Origin: Chryseosolibacter histidinae | GTDB lineage: Bacteria > Bacteroidota > Bacteroidia > Cytophagales > Cyclobacteriaceae | Length of the DNA: 64,000 bases | Direction of reading: 5' to 3' | Assembly: GCF_018598225.1 (NCBI RefSeq) | Contig: NZ_JAHESF010000001.1 | Coordinates: forward strand, 186,001-250,000 | Shown: in pieces, positions 26,204-35,013 of the stretch | Numbering within the stretch: the first letter of the stretch is position 1 | Layout of the letters: the number at the start of each line of letters is the position of its first letter | The notes under the pieces: model-generated | Told to the model about the DNA's origin: nothing | Database searches by the model: none | What the model saw: the letters and a program-made list of their open reading frames with translations, nothing else | Made by a program: the position numbers and the translations under genes

Positions 26204-26276
26204 GTCCTTAAGCCTTTGCCGCGTTTCCTTAAGCGGTTGTCCCGTCTGTTTAAAATTTCAGATCACACTTTTTAAA
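25890..26276. repeat. 21-bp tandem repeat array with CTTAAG cores
   Basis: About 18 units. The core TTCTTAAG or TTCCTTAAG recurs with its AAG ending at 25939, 25960, 25981, 26023, 26065, 26087, 26107, 26128, 26170, 26212 and 26233; degenerate units fill 26002, 26044, 26149, 26191 and 26254. Spacing is 21 bases throughout (one unit slips by one base and the next compensates). The 13 bases between cores vary. The cores are palindromic and spaced two helical turns, so they lie on one face of the DNA. Confidence 0.9.
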
Positions 26277-26423
26277 ATATAAACCACTTCATACTTACAT
26301 CGGAGACCAAAAAAGATGCATCACACGCCTTGCTTCGAAGGCCTTCTGACTCCTGGCTCCTGACTCCTGGCTTCTTTTTTTTATTTGACCACTTTTTCAA
26401 TATTTTGCGCAAAATTTTGATTC

Positions 26424-27071
26424 ATGCTAATTAACCAGGAACCATTAATTGAACGGGTATTATCTGCGGAAGAGCAAAAGAAACTGTCGCCTGACGACGT
26501 TTTGAAGAGCCTGATAGAAGGTAACAAGCGATTTGTGGCTGGCACACTGACACTGCGCGACCACTCCAAACAGATCCGTGATGCCGTGAACGGCCAGTTT
26601 CCCAAAGCGATCATCCTTTCGTGCATCGATTCACGCGTGCCGGTAGAAGATGTTTTTGATAAAGGCATCGGTGACCTGTTCGTGGCAAGGGTTGCCGGTA
26701 ACATTGTGAACGAAGATATTCTTGGTTCCATGGAGTTCAGCTGCAAGCTCGCAGGAGCGAAGCTCGTGCTGGTGATCGGTCACGAGTACTGCGGCGCGAT
26801 CAAAGGCGCCATTGACAATGTGAAGCTGGGAAATCTTTCCACACTGTTGAACAAGATCAAACCAGCCATCGATAAGTGCTGCGACTTCAAAGGAGAAAAA
26901 ACTTCCAAGAGTCCCGAGTTCGTAGACCTCGTCATCCGCGAAAACGTAAAAGTAACCGTCGATGCCATCCGCGCGCAAAGTGAAGTACTCCGCGAGATGG
27001 AGAAAAGCGGTGAGATCAAGATCGCCGGAGCCTACTACGATATGGATACCGGTCTTGTAACGATACTGTAA
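26424..27071 (+). CDS. Beta-class carbonic anhydrase
   Basis: A 215-residue zinc enzyme that interconverts CO2 and bicarbonate. Zinc ligands Cys67, His120 and Cys123 (SCIDSR and GHEYCGAI motifs) and the Asp69-Arg71 dyad are all present. The N terminus has no export signal, so it should be cytosolic. The ATG at 26424 is the first start and gives the normal family length. It stands alone, preceded by the 21-bp array region and followed by a hairpin without T-run (27079-27125). Confidence 0.95.
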   Translation: MLINQEPLIERVLSAEEQKKLSPDDVLKSLIEGNKRFVAGTLTLRDHSKQIRDAVNGQFPKAIILSCIDSRVPVEDVFDKGIGDLFVARVAGNIVNEDILGSMEFSCKLAGAKLVLVIGHEYCGAIKGAIDNVKLGNLSTLLNKIKPAIDKCCDFKGEKTSKSPEFVDLVIRENVKVTVDAIRAQSEVLREMEKSGEIKIAGAYYDMDTGLVTIL

Positions 27072-27078
27072 TAAAACC

Positions 27079-27190
27079 GGGTCGGAAGTTTCGTAACCCA
27101 CTGGGGAGGAAGTTTCTTCCGACCCATTTCCAAGAATCTTCTTCGAAGGAAACCCTGACAACGGAAGTTACTTCCGTAACCAGGACTTGT
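27079..27190. repeat. Repeat with GGAAGTTACTTCC palindrome (left copy)
   Basis: Begins with a perfect 10-bp inverted repeat, GGGTCGGAAG (27079-27088) and CTTCCGACCC (27116-27125), and ends in ACGGAAGTTACTTCCGTAACC. The second part (about 27108-27190) is repeated in the same orientation at about 27605-27682, on the other side of the GC-rich element. Confidence 0.75.
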
Positions 27191-27201
27191 AAGGAACTCA
27201 T

Positions 27202-27585
27202 GGCGTGCCCCGCCTCAAAACATCACGAGTCATTTAGCTCCCCGCGCCGGCCGCGCCCGCCGAAGCCCGCGCCAGGCCAGCGCGCCGGGGCGTAGGCGGG
27301 TCGGGCTATCCGCTGCAAGTCCTCGCCCCACCCACATGCCACTACCGCTCCGGGCTTTCCGCTACTATCCCTCACGCAGGGCAGTGAATCTTTCTTGCTT
27401 TTGCTTCGCTTCGAGGAAATGCGCCGCGTGAGCGATTGAGCGGCATGTTTGAGCCCGAAATGGCATGTGCGCAGACTGGCGAGTAGCGAAAGCGCGACCC
27501 GCCTCGGCCACAGCCTGCTGACTCAATGCCAGTTTGCTTTGCAAGGACCGCCGTATACACAGATTGTCTGAAGGCGGGGCACGCC
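27202..27585. mobile_element. GC-rich non-coding element with 13-bp inverted ends (MITE-like)
   Basis: GGCGTGCCCCGCC at 27202-27214 and its exact reverse complement GGCGGGGCACGCC at 27573-27585 bound a 384-bp block that is much more GC-rich than its surroundings at the left and contains no plausible gene. Inside are TCGGGCTATCCGCTGC and the related CGGGCTTTCCGCTACTATCC, which I associate with a recurrent non-coding repeat of Bacteroidota genomes (from memory, not checked). The block lies between two direct copies of the GGAAGTTACTTCC repeat. It could be a non-autonomous transposable element or a structured RNA. Confidence 0.5.
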
Positions 27586-27604
27586 CTCAAAGTTGCCAGC
27601 CTCA

Positions 27605-27682
27605 CTGGAAGTTTCTTCTGGCCTCGTTTCAAAGAAATCCTGTTCGAAGAAAAACCCTCACCACGGAAGTTACTTCCGTAAC
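27605..27682. repeat. Repeat with GGAAGTTACTTCC palindrome (right copy)
   Basis: GGAAGTTTCTTC, a TTTCAAAGAAATCC segment, TTCGAAG and ACGGAAGTTACTTCCGTAACC follow the order of the left copy. The end overlaps the last codons of the MpaB-like gene, whose TAA/TTA region begins at 27670. Confidence 0.7.
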
Positions 27683-28494
27683 CCTTCATCTTTCTCGTTC
27701 ACACTATCCAACCCCCTGATCTCCTTCTTATACTTCTTCGGTAATATCAACTCCTTCAGCACCCAATCAAGTTTCAGACTCCTGCTCACCTTGTAGATTG
27801 CAATGATCGGATTCATCAACGAAATCCTCCGGAACCCCAGCATCTCCCGCACCTTCGATGGCACAACCAGTATCTGTGTTTCTATCAGTATCCGGTATCG
27901 TATCGCACCTAAGTGCTTGCGATATTGCATGAACAGGTCATCGGTGTAGTTGCTGTGCTGCATGTTTTGTTGCAGGTGCTCTTGCCGCATTTTTTCCCAG
28001 GCTTCGAAGGTTTCAGGTAAACCCTTCAATCCCATCCGGATCCCCATTCGTGTGAAGACCAGGAATACTTCATTCTTTTCAGCGATGCTCATCTGGCGGT
28101 CCAGCACTTCAAACGATCTGATGGAATAATCGATGAGCATGAAGAGCACATCGCGGTAAGCCCAGTCAGGAATGTTTACAGAGCGCTTCGCTTCTACGCC
28201 GGCGTGGATCTTTGCCATGGAATCAATGGCGCGAAGGGCAGCTTGTTTTTCAGAGAAGACGATCGCCTGCGCATACGATACGGTGGAGAACAACCTTCCC
28301 AGCGGATCGACAGGCAGGCGGCCCGTAAAGTAGAGCCAGTCTACAGCCTTGTTGAGCGCAAACTCCGCCGCAGCACCCGCGAATATGAAAAGAATGGTAT
28401 CACTCTTCCCCCAGATCTGCCGCACCACCGAGTGCTTGTCCACAAAGTATTCCATATCCATACAACAACCAATTTTATTAAAATGTGCTGTCAT
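27670..28494 (-). CDS. MpaB/rubber-oxygenase-like protein (DUF2236)
   Basis: A 274-residue protein of the DUF2236 family (ER-bound oxygenase MpaB, latex-clearing protein Lcp relatives). Recognisable pieces are WGKSDTILFIFAGAAAEFALN at the start, the Asp/Arg-rich middle and WEKMRQEHL. Characterised relatives are haem proteins that cleave isoprenoid side chains; whether this one binds haem is unknown. The ATG at 28494 is eight bases after the DUF2809 gene; ATGs at 28461 and 28455 are alternatives. Its C-terminal codons coincide with a palindromic repeat. Confidence 0.75.
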   Translation of the reverse strand: MTAHFNKIGCCMDMEYFVDKHSVVRQIWGKSDTILFIFAGAAAEFALNKAVDWLYFTGRLPVDPLGRLFSTVSYAQAIVFSEKQAALRAIDSMAKIHAGVEAKRSVNIPDWAYRDVLFMLIDYSIRSFEVLDRQMSIAEKNEVFLVFTRMGIRMGLKGLPETFEAWEKMRQEHLQQNMQHSNYTDDLFMQYRKHLGAIRYRILIETQILVVPSKVREMLGFRRISLMNPIIAIYKVSRSLKLDWVLKELILPKKYKKEIRGLDSVNEKDEGLRK

Positions 28495-28502
28495 GCATTT
28501 GA

Positions 28503-28892
28503 TCAGTAAGTCACCCCGGTATTTCTTCTCAGGGCATATTTTTCAACAACGAGCACGAGCACAAAACCGGCGACATAGGCAAGCAGGTCCTTCCAGGCGA
28601 AAGAGGTTCCGATCACGGTTCTCGCAATGGCGGATCCCTGCAATCCCAGCTTTTCAACAATGTTAAGGTATTGAAGAAATTCAACGGTGAAGGCGAAAGC
28701 CAATACGGCAACAGCCATCGTCAAAACCGGCACGTTGAGAAAAGACCTTGCGAAACAGTAGATCAGGATTACCACCAGCACATCACCCAGGTAGGGGCGA
28801 ACAAAAGTGTCTCTGACAAAGAGGGCGATCAGCACTTCAATGGTAAAGATCAAAACGGCCAGGCCGAAGTATTTTTTGTTGAATGTGAGCAT
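28503..28892 (-). CDS. DUF2809-family membrane protein
   Basis: A 129-residue protein with four predicted membrane helices (about 8-28, 35-55, 58-78, 100-120) and the conserved pattern PYLGDVLVVILIYCFARSF and FTVEFLQYLNIVEKLGL of DUF2809. Function unknown. It lies between the fused aminopeptidase/permease gene (28922, same strand, 29 bases) and the MpaB-like gene (eight bases), so all may be one transcript, though their roles look unrelated. Confidence 0.8.
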   Translation of the reverse strand: MLTFNKKYFGLAVLIFTIEVLIALFVRDTFVRPYLGDVLVVILIYCFARSFLNVPVLTMAVAVLAFAFTVEFLQYLNIVEKLGLQGSAIARTVIGTSFAWKDLLAYVAGFVLVLVVEKYALRRNTGVTY

Positions 28893-28921
28893 AGTGTAAA
28901 ATCTTCAGTCACGTGCTTCGG

Positions 28922-31900
28922 TCATTCCTGCTTTGCGTTTAACGCATCCACCTTTCTGGTATTGTTATCCGTCTCCAGGTCTATCAGCAACTGCCTCGGA
29001 TCAATGCCGGCACGCTCTGGCTTTTCCGGCATATGGAGAACTAATGTCTGCTTCCCGGAACGGATGTGATGCTTCTGAAGATAGAGCGGCTTCTTTTGTG
29101 CGTCGCCACTCGCGGAAGCGAAGACGCCGATCTCGATCCAGTCATCCATGGCGACCTCAGTTTCCATACCTGCGCTATCAACCACCACCTTGCGTGCCTG
29201 CAGGTGGAGCGTCAGCTGCCAGTTGCCTGTTTGCGTCTGCTTTGCTGTTGCGCCAGTGGCCTCCAGCTCCCAATAGGTATTTACCTCGGACAGGTCGTGC
29301 AGCAGGTAGTGCAGGGAGTCAGGTGTTACCGCCTTCAACTCGCTGTACAGGTCAAGCGTAGTGGCCAGGGGAGCGTTTTGTGGCCGGTGTTTCTTCAGCA
29401 TGGTTCGCAACGCTGTGTTCACACGCGCCTCGCCGATGTACTCGCTCACTGCGTACAACGCAAAGGGACCTCTGCGGTACGACAGGTATGGATCCAGCCC
29501 TCGCAGCAATGGCTCACCCCGGCGGATCGGCGGATATGGGTACGGTTGACGCATGAAGCTCAGCAGGCGTTTGAGCTGGTCGACACCTCTCGCGTGCTCC
29601 ACCACCTTCATGCCGTAATACCAGGCCACGCTTTCAGACATCACCGGTGCTCCTTCAACAGTGGCGTAGGGCACAGTCCATTGATGGGCTATCTCATGCG
29701 CCACCACCGCATAGGGAAGGTCGAGGCTGTTCGGATCATCGTTCGGCTTCCAGTGCGAAAATCCTTCGGCATGAGTGATCATACTAGGGTCGGCATGCAT
29801 GCCCGTGCCGTTACCCGGACGTTCAACAACGTTGATCTGGTGATATTGGTACGGACCAAAATGCTCCGTGTAATAGTCCAGCGAAGCCCGGATACTCCGC
29901 ATCATGCGATCGAGATGTGCTGTGTGGCGTGGGTCGTGGAAGATCCGGATCGCGACCTGCTGTGTGCTGTCAACGGGAGATTTTTCACCTTGCTCAGGAC
30001 TCCACCGGGCTTCATGCACGGCGTAGTTGGCAGAGAAGATCGTCCATTCGGTGCCGATCGGTCCATCGGTGGTGTAATGGAAATAGCGTCGATCTTGTTG
30101 GTCGTGAGGTGAAGCCGGAGGAGATGAAGCTGTGTTTTGGGCTGCGCCTGCCACAACGTTTTTCGCAGGTTCGGAAGGTCCGGTCCACGTTCGCAGCAGT
30201 GCTCCCGGCGCCACGGCCACCTGATCATCATCGGTGCCGATCACAGCATCGAAGACAATTCCCGCGCTCCGGTCTTTCGGGGCTTCAGCGTCGTAGAGCG
30301 AGGCTATCAGCGGTCGCGCAGGCAGACCGTACTTCCGCCGGTCTGTGGCACGGATGAGCTCACGATCGCGCTGATAGCCAATAGCAGGGAGCCAGTCCTG
30401 AACATTGAAGAACGTGCCGTTGGCAACCACTGCGGCGTCTACTCCGTTTTCGCGAAAGCCATGAGGCTCAACGTTCACTTCGAAGGCGAGCTGCAGCGAG
30501 TCTCCTGGTTGCAGTGCGTGCTCCAGGGCATAGATACGATGGTTGAGATCCTGGTCAGCCACTGCCAGCGAAACCTTCCTGTTGAAGGTGATGGTTCCCG
30601 TCTCCACACCCGGTACAGTAGCCACATGGATGGAGTCGATGGTCATGGCGCTGTGATTCACCAGGTGATATGAACCGCGGATCTCCACCGCCCGGCGCCG
30701 GGGGTAGATCTCCACGCGCAGGTTGGTGCCCGTCAGTTGGGGCTGAGGGATCTGCGCATATCGTCCGTAACGGAGCTCGTATGCTGCGCTGCGCTCTTCT
30801 ATGTCGGCTTCAGTGAGATATTCGTTCAGTACATTCGTGTTATAGAAAATGTAGCCACCCAACGTTAGGATGAGCATTGTCGCCACCGTGGCAGTCAGGG
30901 CCGTAGCACGTGTGAAACGACTGCGCGCCACCCGGAGCCGGACTTTGAAGCCTTTCTGCCTGCCGCGTGCCCACAGCAGCTTCGCCACAACCGCGAGAAG
31001 CAGTGTCCAGGCAACCCAATAAAGTTTGAACCACAACCACGGACCGAGCGAAGCACCGAAACCCTGCATCTCGGTATAAGACCATGCCGGCCCCGCGCCA
31101 TAAATGAGCAGGTTATGCTCGATGCCGAACATGGGCGCGAGCGCTATGATCACATAAACGATGATCGTCACCAGGTGGCCGATGTATTTCTGGTCCACCA
31201 CCACATGGATCGCCAGGGCAAGCAATGTGAAGAGCAGATATTCCGGAAGCTGAAGCCCGAACAGGATCTTCAGGTATAAACCAATTTCAAACGCGTGGTA
31301 GTCAAGCATTGTCTGAGCCAGTATCCCGGCGGTTGTGAGCAGCGCCATGAACACCGTAAGTACCAGACCAAGTCCCAGGAACTTGCCAACGAAAGGAGCC
31401 CATTCCGACCCCGGCATGGCGTCAGTGATCTCGCCCAGTCCGGCTTCCCGTTCGCGCCACACCAGCTCGCCGGCAAAAAAAACGACGAGCAGTGGCACGA
31501 TCACCCACCGGCTCTGCTCGGCGGATAGGGTAGTGGTGAGCTCGCTCACAACGCGCAGGGTGGTGGGCAACAGTGGCACACCATTGGCCTCCATTTGGTC
31601 GATGATAACAAGCACGGTGAGCATCGGGATGGCTACCAGCATGGCAAGCCCGGCCCAGCTTGTGGCGATCGTTCTGAACGATGCCCATGCGATGGCGAGT
31701 GTTTGCCGCACATGCATAATAAACCCGAACGTCCGCCTGTCTTGTGAGCGCAGCGTTTGTGAGATTGATGTGTCTGCCGGGGCGCTGAAGCTGTCAGTCC
31801 TTGTTGTGTACTGATCACGGCGGCGGATCCAGCGCTTCCACCAGCTACTTTCCGTACGATGCGCAAAACGGAAGCGCAGGTAGGTGAGGGCCATGGTTGC

Positions 31901-32656
31901 CAGTGCAACACCCAGCCATAGCAGGCGGTTTGTGAGCACCGTTCCCTCGAGCGCGATCAGGCGCCAGCTTTTTTCGGTGGGAGTCCATAAATGCGAGAGC
32001 TCCGATAAGATGAAGTGTACACCGATCGGGTCCAGCAGGTTGGCGAGGTCCTGCCGCCCCTGTAAAAAAAGAAAGAGGCCTACAATGTAAGACATGAAGA
32101 AGATGAGCACACTTCCGAGGTAGGCCGCCATGGGCCGCCCCGCGCGTGTAGCCAGGCCGAATTGTACGGCGGTAGCAACCAGGGCATTTGGAAGTGCGAG
32201 AAAGCCATAGGCTGTAAGGTATGCCGCCGGCCTGAACGGACCGATGAGTGCGGCCTCCACACCGGGTAAATAGACGCCGAGCAAAACACCTGCCTGTACG
32301 GCCAGCAGGATCAATGCGTTGAGAACGAAAGCTGCGAAGAATCTTCCCCCGAGGTATGCGGCTTTGCTGATAGGCGCTGTATAGAAGAGGGAGTGCATGC
32401 CTGTCGCTACGTCCCGGCCCGCTGCATCACCCGCCAGCACGGCAGTCACCAGGAGCCAGATGAGGCTGCCGGCAACCGTGGTTTTGGCGATGGCGAAGGG
32501 CGAGTTGAGAAAGAAGTCGTCGTAAAGCGCCTCGGAAAGCGCGTTGTCTCTTGTCATCAGGAAAGAGAACCCAAGCAGGGCGGCGAAGAAGAGCCAGGTC
32601 CAGACCCGCTGTACTTGATAGGAAAGCTCGAAGCGGAAGATCTCCAGGAACTTCAT
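28922..32656 (-). CDS. ABC-2 type permease fused to an M1-family aminopeptidase
   Basis: A 1244-residue fusion. Residues 1-600 contain about twelve membrane helices in two ABC-2 halves (first half 15-255, second 325-560, with basic cytosolic loops). A helix near 590-610 leads to an extracytoplasmic region; about 850-1150 is an M1 gluzincin domain with zinc motif HEIAH at residues 987-991 and the third ligand Glu in SESVAWYYG, 18 residues further. The peptidase should face the periplasm. It overlaps the ATPase gene by four bases (ATGA), so the two proteins form one transporter. Substrate unknown; peptide processing coupled to transport is the obvious idea. Confidence 0.9.
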   Translation of the reverse strand: MKFLEIFRFELSYQVQRVWTWLFFAALLGFSFLMTRDNALSEALYDDFFLNSPFAIAKTTVAGSLIWLLVTAVLAGDAAGRDVATGMHSLFYTAPISKAAYLGGRFFAAFVLNALILLAVQAGVLLGVYLPGVEAALIGPFRPAAYLTAYGFLALPNALVATAVQFGLATRAGRPMAAYLGSVLIFFMSYIVGLFLFLQGRQDLANLLDPIGVHFILSELSHLWTPTEKSWRLIALEGTVLTNRLLWLGVALATMALTYLRFRFAHRTESSWWKRWIRRRDQYTTRTDSFSAPADTSISQTLRSQDRRTFGFIMHVRQTLAIAWASFRTIATSWAGLAMLVAIPMLTVLVIIDQMEANGVPLLPTTLRVVSELTTTLSAEQSRWVIVPLLVVFFAGELVWREREAGLGEITDAMPGSEWAPFVGKFLGLGLVLTVFMALLTTAGILAQTMLDYHAFEIGLYLKILFGLQLPEYLLFTLLALAIHVVVDQKYIGHLVTIIVYVIIALAPMFGIEHNLLIYGAGPAWSYTEMQGFGASLGPWLWFKLYWVAWTLLLAVVAKLLWARGRQKGFKVRLRVARSRFTRATALTATVATMLILTLGGYIFYNTNVLNEYLTEADIEERSAAYELRYGRYAQIPQPQLTGTNLRVEIYPRRRAVEIRGSYHLVNHSAMTIDSIHVATVPGVETGTITFNRKVSLAVADQDLNHRIYALEHALQPGDSLQLAFEVNVEPHGFRENGVDAAVVANGTFFNVQDWLPAIGYQRDRELIRATDRRKYGLPARPLIASLYDAEAPKDRSAGIVFDAVIGTDDDQVAVAPGALLRTWTGPSEPAKNVVAGAAQNTASSPPASPHDQQDRRYFHYTTDGPIGTEWTIFSANYAVHEARWSPEQGEKSPVDSTQQVAIRIFHDPRHTAHLDRMMRSIRASLDYYTEHFGPYQYHQINVVERPGNGTGMHADPSMITHAEGFSHWKPNDDPNSLDLPYAVVAHEIAHQWTVPYATVEGAPVMSESVAWYYGMKVVEHARGVDQLKRLLSFMRQPYPYPPIRRGEPLLRGLDPYLSYRRGPFALYAVSEYIGEARVNTALRTMLKKHRPQNAPLATTLDLYSELKAVTPDSLHYLLHDLSEVNTYWELEATGATAKQTQTGNWQLTLHLQARKVVVDSAGMETEVAMDDWIEIGVFASASGDAQKKPLYLQKHHIRSGKQTLVLHMPEKPERAGIDPRQLLIDLETDNNTRKVDALNAKQE

Positions 32657-33588
32657 AGTACGGGCTCCGGTTTACGGTTGCCAATGTGGCCTGCCATGGC
32701 GCTGAAGTAAACATCTTCCAGGTCGGCCTCCACAGGTTCGAAATCATTGCCAGGCTTGTCATCGCTGAAAACATGCACCACGGTTTGGCCGGCAAACAAT
32801 TTGGTGGAGATCACGCAATGATCCTTCGCGATCTCCGCCAGCCTTTCCTTGCCGATCATCTGTCGCCAGATCTTTCCCTGCAGCGACTTCATAACACCCA
32901 TCGGTTGTGCCTCCAGCAGGATCTCGCCGCGATCGATGATTGCCATGCGCGTGCAGAGCTCACTGACATCTTCTACAATATGGGTGGAAAGGATCACCAC
33001 GCTGTTCTCACCGAGCTCGCTCAGCAGGTTCAGAAAACGTACCCGTTCGGCGGGATCCAGCCCTGCAGTAGGCTCGTCTACGATCAACAGCTTCGGATCG
33101 CCCAGGAGTGCCACAGCAACACCGAAGCGCTGACGCATGCCTCCCGAATATCCGCCCAGCTTTTGTTTACGAACATCCCAGAGATTGGTCTTTCGCAGCA
33201 GCGCCTCTACAACCTCTTTGCGCGACTTGCGTTCGGAGAACCCTTTGAGGATCGCAAAATGCTCCAGCAGGTCCTGTGCTTTTGCTTTCGGATAAACGCC
33301 GAACTCCTGTGGCAGGTACCCGAGTGTTTTGCGCACTTCGTCTTTTTCGTTCACCACGTCGATGATGCGCCCGGGTTTCAAGGGCGCGATCTGCGGGGGC
33401 TCGATCAGGTGAATGCTTCCTTCATCCGGCTCCTGTAACGTGGCCAGTATGCGCATCAGTGTCGACTTACCTGCACCGTTAGGCCCCAGCAGTCCATACA
33501 TCCCGTTAGGAATGGAGAGCGTTACATTTTTCAGCGCCTGAACGCCGTTGGGATAAGCTTTTGAGATATTGGTGATCTTTAACGTCAT
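32653..33588 (-). CDS. ABC transporter ATP-binding protein
   Basis: A 311-residue ATPase of the DrrA/CcmA-like group. MTLKITNISKAYPNGVQAL is the natural start (33588); the open frame reaches 33660 but those codons cover the promoter. Walker A GPNGAGKS, signature GYSGGMRQR and Walker B LLIVDEPTAGLDP are intact. The C-terminal 90 residues are an extra domain as found in this exporter class. Translationally coupled to the permease-peptidase fusion. Confidence 0.93.
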   Translation of the reverse strand: MTLKITNISKAYPNGVQALKNVTLSIPNGMYGLLGPNGAGKSTLMRILATLQEPDEGSIHLIEPPQIAPLKPGRIIDVVNEKDEVRKTLGYLPQEFGVYPKAKAQDLLEHFAILKGFSERKSRKEVVEALLRKTNLWDVRKQKLGGYSGGMRQRFGVAVALLGDPKLLIVDEPTAGLDPAERVRFLNLLSELGENSVVILSTHIVEDVSELCTRMAIIDRGEILLEAQPMGVMKSLQGKIWRQMIGKERLAEIAKDHCVISTKLFAGQTVVHVFSDDKPGNDFEPVEADLEDVYFSAMAGHIGNRKPEPVL

Positions 33589-33657
33589 GGTTTCGATGGC
33601 TCGTATTTCGAACTGGCAGATGCCCGGAATTAAAAGAGGTTTTGGTTCCCGGTAAGG

Positions 33658-33688
33658 CAAAGATATTTAAAAGCACTTTGTATTTCAA
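33658..33688 (-). promoter_or_regulatory. Bacteroidota promoter of the ABC/aminopeptidase operon
   Basis: On the minus strand TTG (33688-33686), a 20-base spacer, and TATCTTTG (33665-33658), a perfect TAnnTTTG. Transcription should start about 33651, giving a leader of about 60 bases before the ATG at 33588. Confidence 0.75.
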
Positions 33689-33833
33689 AGAACTTTTTAA
33701 TGTTTGTCATTTCCTGCTGCCCAGGCTTCCTGGTCTGTCCGGATCAGCCCCGCTAAAAGTCCGTTTTACCCCCTGTGAACGAGATAGTTAAGTGATAATT
33801 TGCAGCGCCTGGGAATACTAAAACACTGAAACA

Positions 33834-34415
33834 ATGGGAAGGATAATGAGTTTGATCAATACAACGCCGGATGGATTTGTCGATGCGCAGTACACCATTG
33901 CCGATAGCGAATTTTACGAGTTTACGCTTGGCCTGTTCTCGTACAGCAGGGCAATTGCCTTTGGCCGCAATAGGTTCGAGCTGTTCCAGAACCGTTGGCC
34001 GCTCATCCTGGAAAAAGAAGGTGTACCGGAATCACAAGCTAAGATGGCGAAGACCATGAACGATATCCACAAGGTGGTTTTTTCATCGACCTTAAAATCG
34101 ACTGCGTGGAACAACTCGACCATTGTACGGGAAATTGATCTGAAAGATATCAATTCCTATAAGCAGGAGGGAAGTGGCGGATTACTGACGGTAGGAAGTC
34201 CGGGCCTTGTGGCAGCGCTGGCAGGCATGAACCTGATAGACGACTATTATTTCTTTATTCATCCCTTCATTGCCGGCGCGGGTAAAGATGGTATGCGCCT
34301 GTTTGGCAACTTGAACCTGCCGGAAAAGCGCCTGCTTTCTTATGTGAACAGCAACCACCTGAAGTCAGGCGTTCACATTATTCATTACAGGAGTGATACA
34401 CCAGCTCAGGTATAA
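33834..34415 (+). CDS. Dihydrofolate reductase-like (RibD C-terminal) protein
   Basis: A 193-residue protein of the DHFR/RibD-C superfamily: MSLINTTPDGFVDA at the start, AIAFGRNRFELF, the glycine-rich GGLLTVGSPGLVAAL NADPH loop and DDYYFFIHPFIAGAGKDG are typical. Such single-domain proteins are reductases with unknown substrates and are often found near ArsR/SRPBCC clusters, as here. It is convergent with the six-gene operon on the minus strand, two bases from its last gene. Confidence 0.85.
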   Translation: MGRIMSLINTTPDGFVDAQYTIADSEFYEFTLGLFSYSRAIAFGRNRFELFQNRWPLILEKEGVPESQAKMAKTMNDIHKVVFSSTLKSTAWNNSTIVREIDLKDINSYKQEGSGGLLTVGSPGLVAALAGMNLIDDYYFFIHPFIAGAGKDGMRLFGNLNLPEKRLLSYVNSNHLKSGVHIIHYRSDTPAQV

Positions 34416-34417
34416 AT

Positions 34418-34984
34418 CTAGACCCTGAGCGAGCCCCGGAATCCCCTGGCGGCATAGTAAGATTCGGCCCCGTTGTGATACACGAAGACCTGGTCGAAGC
34501 GGCGGTCACAAAAGAGCGCTCCGCCGAGTTTTCTGACCTTGGCCGGTGTTTGTACCCAGCTGGATGTTTTCAGGTCGAATTCTCCAAGCTCCTGCAATGC
34601 CCGGTATTGTTCTTCAGTCAGCATTTCGATGCCCATCTCGGCTGCCATATTCATGGCGCTGTTTTTCGGTTTGTGCTCTTTTCTTGACTCCAGCGCTTCA
34701 TCGTCGAAACAAATACTTCTGCGGCCTTTGGGACTCTCCGCTGAACAGTCGAAAAAAATATATTCGCCGGTCTTCTTATCGTACCCAACCACATCGGGTT
34801 CGCCCTCCGTTAATTCCATTTCATCCAGCGACCGCAGCTTTTCAGGATTGGCCTCCAGCTTCGCTTCCACATCGGCCCATTTGATGCCTTTGTGGCGATT
34901 CATGTTTTTCTCAAAACGGTTTTTTAATACCTTGAGCAGCCCTGTGTAGTCTTCTGAGGATACCTTCTTTTTAGTGCTTTTCAT
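34418..34984 (-). CDS. DUF4256-family protein
   Basis: A 188-residue cytosolic protein matching the DUF4256 pattern: LEANPEKLRSLDEMELTEGEPDVVGYDKKTGEYIFFDC-like centre (here given in part: EGEPDVVGYDKKTGEY), SPKGRRSICFDDEAL, and the end GALFCDRRFDQVFVYHNGA. Function unknown, and the family is widespread in soil bacteria. Last gene of the ArsR-led operon. Confidence 0.82.
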   Translation of the reverse strand: MKSTKKKVSSEDYTGLLKVLKNRFEKNMNRHKGIKWADVEAKLEANPEKLRSLDEMELTEGEPDVVGYDKKTGEYIFFDCSAESPKGRRSICFDDEALESRKEHKPKNSAMNMAAEMGIEMLTEEQYRALQELGEFDLKTSSWVQTPAKVRKLGGALFCDRRFDQVFVYHNGAESYYAARGFRGSLRV

Positions 34985-35013
34985 ACTTTATGTTATTTCG
35001 GATTAACTACTGC

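Noticed and set aside
25890-26276. CRISPR-like interpretation of the regular repeats
   Set aside because: Repeat core is only 8 bases, spacers are 13 bases, spacing is 21; no cas genes. Not a CRISPR array.
29066-30112. Plus-strand frame of 348 codons opposite the permease-peptidase fusion
   Set aside because: Shadow of the peptidase domain codons, whose HEIAH site lies in the real frame.
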